DNA of 10,190 nucleotides from an uncultured Kineosporia sp. (GTDB lineage Bacteria; Actinomycetota; Actinomycetes; Actinomycetales; Kineosporiaceae), in the NCBI GenBank assembly GCA_937859855.1, contig CALMAR010000157.1:1-10190 (forward strand), read 5' to 3'. The notes below the pieces were generated by a model, which was given only the letters and a program-made list of their open reading frames with translations, made no database searches and was not told where the DNA came from. The position numbers were made by a program, and so were the translations under genes. Positions 1-5,574 of the stretch are shown one piece after another. Within the stretch, counting starts at the first letter, position 1. Each line of letters starts with the position of its first letter.

Positions 1-942
1 TTGCTGGGCGACGCCGAGATCCCCGGCGGCCAGCGCGGCCTGCGCGGCGACGTTGAGCAGCTCCGCCCGCCAGGTCGCCGAACCGCGCTCGCTTTCGATC
101 CGGCGCAGCGCCGCATCGCCCTCCGCCACCGCGTCCCGGAACAGCCCGGCCGCCAGCAGCACCGTGCACTTGTTGACGAACAGCTCCGGCTCCAGCACGC
201 CGAGTTCGTCCACCAGTCGGGTGGCGTCGTCCAGCAGCGCCAGCGCGGCAGGAAGGTCGCCGCGACCGAAAGCGGCGGCGCCCCGGGCCCGCCGGAGGTC
301 GGCGTATTCGAGCTGCTGACCGGCCTTGACGAACAGCTGCTCGCTCCGCTGGTAGTCGTCGTCGGCCCGCCGGATCAGGCCCATGGCCAGGTAGATGTCG
401 GCGCGGAAGGAGAGCGCGCGGGCCTCCCAGGCCGGATCCCCGGCCCGGGAGAGCACATGGACCGCCTGCCGGGCATCCCGCAGCGCTTCGAGGTTGTGCC
501 CGAGGATCGACAGCACATGGGTGCGCCGGATCAGCACCCGGCCGGCCAGCACGCCGGTGGTCCGGCTGTCGCTGATCACCTGCTCGAGCAGGTCCAGGCC
601 ACGCCGGGTCCGCCCGGCTTTGACCAGGGCCACTCCGAGAGTCGCGCGCACGTCGGCCTGACGCTCGAAAACCCCTGCCCGAGAGGCGAACCGCAGCGCC
701 GTACGGAGTTCGGCGATGGACTCACGGATGTCGCCGAAGTCGCGCAGTACCAGCCCGATGGCCTGATGGGCCACCGATGCCCGTTCTGGGGACGGGCGGC
801 CCACCAGCACCTCCCGAGCCTGTGCCACCGCCTCGGCCGGGCGGGACAGGGCCAGGGCGAGCAGCCGGTCGGGATCCCAGGCCGGCGACCGGGCCGGCTC
901 CACGATCACCGGCCTCTGATCATCAGAGATGATCTTCGTCAT
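1..942 (-). CDS. TPR-repeat protein, C-terminus outside window (possible TPR-CHAT)
   Basis: The visible 314 N-terminal residues are almost wholly alpha-helical, with repeated Leu/Ala/Gly patterns typical of tetratricopeptide repeats. Approximate repeat units are at residues 56-89, 96-129, 137-168, 175-206, 213-246 and 253-281, and further helices run off the edge. There is no signal peptide or membrane segment, so it should be a cytoplasmic scaffold or sensor. The ATG at 942 has no clear Shine-Dalgarno sequence. A GTG at 903 (codon 14) is preceded by AGAGG at good spacing and is a serious alternative start, which would place the palindromes at 914-934 in the leader. It diverges from an S8 protease gene. 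In actinobacteria such TPR proteins beside S8 proteases often end in a CHAT (caspase-like) domain. That is inference only, because the part that would show it lies beyond the window. The TPR call is firm; the exact function is unknown. Confidence 0.8.
   Translation of the reverse strand, partial: MTKIISDDQRPVIVEPARSPAWDPDRLLALALSRPAEAVAQAREVLVGRPSPERASVAHQAIGLVLRDFGDIRESIAELRTALRFASRAGVFERQADVRATLGVALVKAGRTRRGLDLLEQVISDSRTTGVLAGRVLIRRTHVLSILGHNLEALRDARQAVHVLSRAGDPAWEARALSFRADIYLAMGLIRRADDDYQRSEQLFVKAGQQLEYADLRRARGAAAFGRGDLPAALALLDDATRLVDELGVLEPELFVNKCTVLLAAGLFRDAVAEGDAALRRIESERGSATWRAELLNVAAQAALAAGDLGVAQQ
914..934. promoter_or_regulatory. Nested palindromes in divergent TPR/S8 control region
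   Basis: Two perfect inverted repeats overlap here: CTCTGAT-C-ATCAGAG (914-928) and GATCATC-AGA-GATGATC (918-934). They lie about 14-34 bp upstream of a TATCGT box (942-947) that could be the -10 of the S8 gene, so they cover its -35 zone. They also cover codons 3-10 of the minus-strand TPR gene if that starts at 942, or its leader if it starts at 903. A regulator operator is a reasonable reading; no known consensus is claimed. Confidence 0.4.
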
Positions 943-968
943 ATCGTTGCCACGTCGCAGCCGCATCC

Positions 969-977
969 AAGGGGAAG
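969..977 (+). promoter_or_regulatory. Ribosome binding site of the S8 protease gene
   Basis: The purine-rich AAGGGGAAG ends six bases before the ATG at 984 and is the clearest Shine-Dalgarno-like sequence in the window. It fixes the start of the protease at 984 and contrasts with several other genes here that lack any ribosome binding site. Confidence 0.7.
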
Positions 978-983
978 AAAGTC

Positions 984-2315
984 ATGGCCGATCCACGCGC
1001 AATGCCCGATCAGATTGACCACATTCTGCAGAACCACGATGACGCTGAAGTAGACAACCCTAACTGGCGTGAAGATCGGAGCTACGGGTTCATCTACCGC
1101 CGCGGCCATGTGCTGACCCGGCTCGGGGATTCAGTCAGGGTGGGCCGCGAACTGAATGGTTTCCTGCGGGCCCACAACGAGCGGAATGCCGAGAGCTGGA
1201 CCCGGACCGGAGACGGCCAGCCGCAGCAGCCCGAGCCCCGGATCCAGGTGCGGCGGGAGATGCCCGGCTTCCAGTTGCTCCAGTTCAGCAGCGGGCTGGA
1301 CAACTCCCGGGTGGCCGAGCCGCGGCTGCCAGAGGTGCTGGACGAGTTGGATCCCAACCTCGGACTCGGGGTCGCCCGGCCCGATCATGTGCTGACCGCG
1401 GCCAGTCACTCCTGCTCAGCGACGGAACCGGACGAGGTCCCCGACGGCGTATCGCCATTCCCAGAGCCGGCCGCGGACGCCTGCACTTGCGGGCACTGCA
1501 CCGGTAAGGGGGTGCTGGTCAGCGTGATCGACACCGGGCTGATCGAGAACGCCGCCGGCCCCAGCCCCTGGCTGTCTGGGGTGCAGGGGGACGTCGATCC
1601 CTATGGTCCGGGCGGTGAGATCCTCGAGTACACCGGCCATGGAACCTTCTCAGCCGGGTGTCTGCGGACGATCGCGCCCGAGGCCGACGTGTACGTGGAA
1701 CGAGGTGTGCAGCACGGCGGTTCGGCCTACGAGAGCGAGCTGGCCAGCCAGTTCGCCGAGGGATTGCAGCGCAACCCGGACATCGTGATTTTCTGCTTCG
1801 CCGCTGATACCCGAAAAGAACTGTCATTACTAGGTTTTGACGCGGTCTTCGAAGACTACGTAGTTCCGGCCAAGGGGCTGACGGTGCTGGCTCCGGCCGG
1901 GAACGAGGGTAACCGGAAGCGCAAGTACCCGGCCGCGTCCCGTTCGGTGCTGGGCGTCGGGGCCCTGGGTACCGACTGGACCAAGCGAGCCGACTTCACC
2001 GGTTACGGAGGCTGGGTCGACGTCTACGCGCCCGGTGAGGATCTGATCAACGCCTTCGCGACCGGCCCGTATGTCTGCAAGTGGGAGCCGGACAAGGGCA
2101 AGCCACGTGAGTTCCGCGGCCGGGCCAAGTGGAGCGGGACATCGTTCTCCACCCCGATCGTGGCCGGGCTGATCGCCGCCCGGATGTCGGCCACCGGGGA
2201 AAGTTCGACCGAGGCGACTGCGGTACTGATGGATCTGGCCCGGGCCAACCGGCTTCGTGAAGTTGGCCCGATCCTGCTGCCTGGGCGGAGCTGCCCCGGT
2301 CCCGGAGTGCCGTAG
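984..2315 (+). CDS. Intracellular S8 (subtilisin-like) serine protease with N-terminal extension
   Basis: This 443-residue protein has an intact subtilisin catalytic set: Asp183 in VIDTG, His219 in GHGTFSAG, oxyanion Asn307 in APAGNEG and nucleophile Ser387 in SGTSFSTP. The protease domain covers roughly residues 175-430. The N-terminus has no signal peptide and no hydrophobic segment, so the enzyme is probably cytoplasmic. The first ~175 residues are not a recognisable I9 propeptide; they contain several charged stretches and end in a short Cys cluster, C167-x-C169-x-x-C172, just before the first catalytic strand. The start at 984 is supported by a good ribosome binding site. The gene diverges from a TPR gene with a 41-bp gap, which suggests a shared function, perhaps a protease-activation or stress-response pair (inference). 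Codon 282 is a TTA, the only in-frame TTA I found in the window, inside a locally less GC-rich stretch (about 1785-1870). Family assignment is very secure; substrate unknown. Confidence 0.93.
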   Translation: MADPRAMPDQIDHILQNHDDAEVDNPNWREDRSYGFIYRRGHVLTRLGDSVRVGRELNGFLRAHNERNAESWTRTGDGQPQQPEPRIQVRREMPGFQLLQFSSGLDNSRVAEPRLPEVLDELDPNLGLGVARPDHVLTAASHSCSATEPDEVPDGVSPFPEPAADACTCGHCTGKGVLVSVIDTGLIENAAGPSPWLSGVQGDVDPYGPGGEILEYTGHGTFSAGCLRTIAPEADVYVERGVQHGGSAYESELASQFAEGLQRNPDIVIFCFAADTRKELSLLGFDAVFEDYVVPAKGLTVLAPAGNEGNRKRKYPAASRSVLGVGALGTDWTKRADFTGYGGWVDVYAPGEDLINAFATGPYVCKWEPDKGKPREFRGRAKWSGTSFSTPIVAGLIAARMSATGESSTEATAVLMDLARANRLREVGPILLPGRSCPGPGVP

Positions 2316-2323
2316 GCGTCGAT

Positions 2324-2376
2324 CTGCCCACAGCAGAATGTCTTTGGGGCTCCCCGCTATCGCTGGGCAGTAGGGT
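2324..2376 (+). promoter_or_regulatory. Promoter region of the epimerase gene with inverted repeats
   Basis: The 67-bp gap after the S8 gene holds a 7-bp inverted repeat, CTGCCCA (2324-2330) and TGGGCAG (2364-2370), 33 bp apart. Between them is the palindrome GGGGCTCCCC (2346-2355). Directly after the second arm comes TAGGGT (2371-2376), a good -10 box placed six bases before the GTG start at 2383, as in leaderless actinobacterial transcripts. The GC palindrome falls at about -37 to -28 relative to that start, so it could be an operator. The long hairpin could alternatively help end S8 transcription, although no T-run follows. Confidence 0.45.
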
Positions 2377-2382
2377 CGAGCC

Positions 2383-3390
2383 GTGCGGCTGCTGGTTCTG
2401 GGCGGGACCGGGTTCGCCGGGCGCGCCCTGGTGGAGGAAGCGCTCCGGCGTGGCGCCGATGTCACGGTCCTGAACCGCGGACGGCGGGAAAGTCCGCCCG
2501 GCTCAACCGTTCTGACCGGTGATCGGACCCGGCCCGATGGGTTGGCGGCGCTGGGGTCACAGACCTGGGACGTCGTCGCTGACACCTGGAGTGCCGCGCC
2601 GTACGCGGTCCAGAACAGCGCCCGCGCGCTGGCTCGGCGGGCCGGGTTCTATGCCTACGTCTCCAGTCAGTCGGTGTACCAGTGGCCCGCCGAGGCCGGC
2701 AGCACCGAGGCTGCCCCGCTGGTCGATGCCGATCCGGCGGCCGGATCCGAGGGTCACGGCATGGCGGTGCCTTATGCCGAGGCCAAGCGCGGGGCTGAAC
2801 TGGCCGTGCTGGAATCCTTCGGTGGCCGGGCGCTGCTGGCCCGGACCGGTCTGATTCTGGGCCCCTACGAGGACATCGGCCGGCTGACGTGGTGGCTGCG
2901 CCGGATCGCGGACGGCGGAGACGTGCCTGCGCCGGGCCCGCCGGATCTCGGACTGCAGTACATCGACGTCCGCGACTTGGCCGGATGGATACTCGACATG
3001 TCCGCTGGCCAGCGGGAAGGCGCCTTCAACACGATCAGCCCGACCGGCTTCACCTCCACCGCCGAGCTGCTGCAGGTCTGCGCCGAGGTCACCGGTTCGA
3101 GCGCCCGATTTCGATGGCTGAGCGCCGAGGCGATCACCGAGGCAGGAGTCGAACCGTGGACGGACCTGCCGATCTGGGCATCGCCGGGCGAGATGTACGA
3201 CGCCGTTCACCGCAACGACGTGTCGAAGGCCCTCGCGGCGGGCCTGCGCTGCCGCCCGGTGCGCCAGACCGTGCAGGACACCTGGGACTGGATGCGGTCG
3301 CTGCCGCGTGATCCGCCTGTGCGCCCGGATCGGCCGCCGGTGGGACTGCCAGCCGGGGCCGAGGCCCGGCTGCTGGCGCGATCAGTCTGA
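2383..3390 (+). CDS. NAD(P)-dependent epimerase/dehydratase-family (extended SDR) protein
   Basis: This 335-residue protein starts with a Rossmann dinucleotide-binding motif, GGTGFAG (residues 7-13), at the end of the first strand. The active-site set of extended short-chain dehydrogenases is present: Ser94/Ser95 in VSSQSVY and Y131-x-x-x-K135 in YAEAK. The later segment QYIDVRDLA (192-200) is typical of this superfamily. Such proteins act on nucleotide sugars or related carbonyl substrates in the cytoplasm, but nothing here fixes the substrate; many actinobacterial members are annotated only as reductases. The GTG start is chosen because the nucleotide-binding strand begins at residue 2 and a TAGGGT box lies six bases upstream, which suggests a leaderless mRNA. 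The last 9 bp overlap the end of the convergent ankyrin gene. The C-terminal ~30 residues are Pro/Arg/Ala-rich and probably disordered. Confidence 0.9.
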   Translation: MRLLVLGGTGFAGRALVEEALRRGADVTVLNRGRRESPPGSTVLTGDRTRPDGLAALGSQTWDVVADTWSAAPYAVQNSARALARRAGFYAYVSSQSVYQWPAEAGSTEAAPLVDADPAAGSEGHGMAVPYAEAKRGAELAVLESFGGRALLARTGLILGPYEDIGRLTWWLRRIADGGDVPAPGPPDLGLQYIDVRDLAGWILDMSAGQREGAFNTISPTGFTSTAELLQVCAEVTGSSARFRWLSAEAITEAGVEPWTDLPIWASPGEMYDAVHRNDVSKALAAGLRCRPVRQTVQDTWDWMRSLPRDPPVRPDRPPVGLPAGAEARLLARSV

Positions 3391-4266
3391 AGGATGCTCC
3401 GGAGCGTGGCCTGAAACCTGGCCGAGCAACCGCTCGACGTCGTCATAGCCAGGCTGCTCCGAGGCGGCCCGGGTCAGCCGATCACTGCGGGCCAGCTCGA
3501 GAGCGGTGTGCCCGTCATCGTCCCGCAGCTGGGGATCGGCGCCCCGGAACAGGAGATGCTGAACGCTGCCCGCCCGGCCGTTCGATGCCGCCAGCCGCAG
3601 CGGATGCCGCTGCCATTCCGGGTCGGCGGCATCGATCGGCGTGCCGATCACCAGCAGCTGGTCGATCACGTCCAGCCTTTCGTGATCCGCGGCCATGATC
3701 AGGGCCAGGATACGGTCGATGTCGCTGGCGCGGGCCAGGTTCCAGCTGGACAGATCACCAGCGGCCGCGGCGATCACCATCGTAGGCACCGTCGCTCCGG
3801 CCTGAACCAGCAGATTCAGGACGCCGGTGTTGCCGAACACCGCGGCGTGGACCAGCGCACTGGCGTCCGGCACCCCTCCGGCCTCGGGGGCGGAGACCGC
3901 CTCCAGATTCGCTCCGGCCTTGATCAGCACCCGAGCCACCTCGGCGTCTCCGTAACTGGCGGCGGTGATCAGTGGTGTCTCAGTGTCGTCCGGCAAACCT
4001 TCGAGCGGGGCTCCGGCATCGAGCAGGGCCTGCGCCAGCGGACCGGAACCGGGCATGTCCCGCCAACGGCCACCGGGCGCGTCGTAACGGAGCATGGCTA
4101 CGTAGTTCAGCGGCATCGCGCCGCGGGGATGGCCGGGGATGATGCCCAGATTGGTGGACGCGAGTTCCCGCTGGCTGGCCAGCAGGAACCTCAGCCCGCC
4201 GGCGTCCAGCCCCTCCAGCAGAGGAAGCAGCGGCCAGCCCGGTTCGCTGGATCCCGTCTGGCTCAC
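3382..4266 (-). CDS. Ankyrin-repeat protein
   Basis: The 294-residue product contains ankyrin repeats recognisable by their TPL..AA..G and LL..GA signatures: about 75-90 (partial), 95-127 (TPLITAASYGD, VLIKAGANLEA), 134-160 (ALVHAAVFGN, LLVQAGA), 219-247 (HPLRLAASNGRAG, LLFRGADPQ) and 250-282 (GHTALELAR). The stretch 161-210 looks like a diverged repeat pair. There is no signal peptide or membrane helix, so it is probably a cytoplasmic protein-binding scaffold; the partner is unknown. The start is a GTG at 4266 without a convincing ribosome binding site; no better in-frame start was found. It diverges from the FAD-monooxygenase operon across a 60-bp repeat-bearing gap, and its 3' end overlaps the convergent epimerase gene by 9 bp. 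Confidence 0.85.
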   Translation of the reverse strand: MSQTGSSEPGWPLLPLLEGLDAGGLRFLLASQRELASTNLGIIPGHPRGAMPLNYVAMLRYDAPGGRWRDMPGSGPLAQALLDAGAPLEGLPDDTETPLITAASYGDAEVARVLIKAGANLEAVSAPEAGGVPDASALVHAAVFGNTGVLNLLVQAGATVPTMVIAAAAGDLSSWNLARASDIDRILALIMAADHERLDVIDQLLVIGTPIDAADPEWQRHPLRLAASNGRAGSVQHLLFRGADPQLRDDDGHTALELARSDRLTRAASEQPGYDDVERLLGQVSGHAPEHPSD

Positions 4267-4273
4267 GTCTCAT

Positions 4274-4317
4274 GATGAGGCACGCAGCCGATGGCACGCC
4301 ATCATGCTGTCTATGGT
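4274..4317 (+). promoter_or_regulatory. Divergent promoter region, ankyrin / FAD-monooxygenase operon
   Basis: An imperfect direct repeat, GATGAGGCACGC (4274-4285) and GATGGCACGC (4290-4299), lies in the 60-bp gap between the divergent genes. TATGGT (4312-4317) is a plausible -10 box for the monooxygenase operon and would give a leader of only about 2-4 bases before the ATG at 4327. The repeats would then cover the -35 area, a sensible place for a regulator. No Shine-Dalgarno sequence is visible ahead of 4327. Confidence 0.35.
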
Positions 4318-4326
4318 TGACCGGTT

Positions 4327-5574
4327 ATGAGAACGACCGTGTGCGTGGCCGGCGGGGGACCGGCCGGTCTCATGCTCGGCCTGATGCTGGCCCGGCAGGG
4401 CATCGGCGTGACCGTGCTGGAGAAGCACGCCGACTTCCTGCGCGACTTCCGCGGTGACACTGTGCACCCCTCCACCCTCGACGTCCTGGACGAGCTCGGA
4501 CTTTCCCAGCAGGTCGCGCGACTGCCAGCCCGGCGGGTCACCGGGATGAGCGCGGCCTTCGACGACGGCACCTTCCCGGTGGCCGACTTCACCCGGCTCG
4601 GCGGGCGGCACCCCTATCTGCTGCTGGTGCCCCAGTGGGATCTGCTGGACATGCTGGCCGAAGCGGGCGAGCAGGAGCCGTCGTTCCGTCTGCTGCTCTC
4701 GACCGAGGCGACGGAGGTTCTGCGCGACCCGGACGGGCGGGTGGCCGGGGTCCGGGCGGTGCCGAGGAACGCTGCCGGGGAACCAGATCCGGCTCAGGCC
4801 TTCGATATCCAGGCCACGCTCACCGTCGGCTGCGATGGCCGGACCTCCACGATCGTGCGCGATCTCGGCCTCACTCCGGCGGAGTACGCGGCGCCGATGG
4901 ACGTCCTGTGGTTCCGGCTGGCCAAGCCGTCTGAGGCCGCCGGTGGGCTCGAACTACGCGCCAATGGCGCCGGACTGATGATCACCATCGACCGGGGCGA
5001 CTATCTGCAATGCGCCATGGTCGTGCCGAAGGGCGGATACGGTCAGGTCGTCTCGGCCGGCCTGGGAGCTTTCCGGGCTCGGATCGCCCGGCTGCAGCCA
5101 GGACTGGCTCGCCCAGCTGAGCAGATCAGATCCTTCGACAGCGACGTCAGGCTGCTCACCGTGCAGATCAACCGGCTCCGGCGGTGGCATGCACCTGGTG
5201 TGCTGCTGATCGGGGACGCCGCCCACGCGATGTCACCGATCGGTGGGGTCGGGATCAACCTGGCGATCCAGGACGCCGTGGCCGCGGCCAGAATGCTCGG
5301 TCCCAAGCTGGCCGGCGGCGACCTGACCGATCAGGATCTGGCTGCGGTGCAACGCCGCCGCCAGCTCCCAGCCGCGATCACCCAGATCGCGCAGCGGATC
5401 GCGCAGCGGGCTCTGGTCGCCAGGGTGCTGAACTCCGGCCCGGACACCACGGTCAAGGCCCCCGCCGTCCTGACTCTGCTGCGCCGGTTCCCGGCTCTGC
5501 AGGTCCTGCCGGCCCGGTTCATCGGGCGCGGTGTGCGGCCCGAACAGGCCGGCCGGGGACAATCCTCGTCATGA
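4327..5574 (+). CDS. FAD-dependent monooxygenase (PHBH-type, FAD_binding_3 family)
   Basis: The 415-residue protein has the three marks of class A flavin monooxygenases: the N-terminal GGGPAG dinucleotide motif (residues 9-14), the central DG motif GCDGRTS (168-174) and the FAD-ribityl motif GDAAHAMSPIGGVGIN (296-311). The segment RDFRGDTVHPSTLD (39-52) is also characteristic of the family. Such enzymes hydroxylate aromatic or similar substrates in the cytoplasm using O2 and NAD(P)H; the substrate cannot be read from sequence. Length is normal for single-domain members, without the C-terminal thioredoxin-like domain of phenol hydroxylases. Its TGA stop overlaps the ATG of the next gene (ATGA), so the two are almost certainly co-translated and may work in one redox pathway. 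The ATG at 4327 follows a TATGGT box closely. Confidence 0.92.
   Translation: MRTTVCVAGGGPAGLMLGLMLARQGIGVTVLEKHADFLRDFRGDTVHPSTLDVLDELGLSQQVARLPARRVTGMSAAFDDGTFPVADFTRLGGRHPYLLLVPQWDLLDMLAEAGEQEPSFRLLLSTEATEVLRDPDGRVAGVRAVPRNAAGEPDPAQAFDIQATLTVGCDGRTSTIVRDLGLTPAEYAAPMDVLWFRLAKPSEAAGGLELRANGAGLMITIDRGDYLQCAMVVPKGGYGQVVSAGLGAFRARIARLQPGLARPAEQIRSFDSDVRLLTVQINRLRRWHAPGVLLIGDAAHAMSPIGGVGINLAIQDAVAAARMLGPKLAGGDLTDQDLAAVQRRRQLPAAITQIAQRIAQRALVARVLNSGPDTTVKAPAVLTLLRRFPALQVLPARFIGRGVRPEQAGRGQSSS

Noticed and set aside
1..1053. Long plus-strand open frame from the left edge
   Set aside because: Its product is Arg/Gly/Pro/Gln-rich without recognisable motifs and lies opposite the well-patterned TPR gene; it is a GC-driven shadow.
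1830..2585. 251-residue minus-strand open frame
   Set aside because: It spans the 3' end of the S8 gene and the start of the epimerase, both with strong motifs, and its product has low complexity and no family features.
3508..4275. 255-residue plus-strand open frame
   Set aside because: It is the complement of the ankyrin gene and shows no domain-like pattern.
5184..5570. N-terminal extension of the LLM-hemerythrin frame into the FAD-monooxygenase gene
   Set aside because: The extension is Arg/Gly/Pro-rich and overlaps the motif-bearing end of the monooxygenase; the family-like N-terminus begins at the ATG at 5571.
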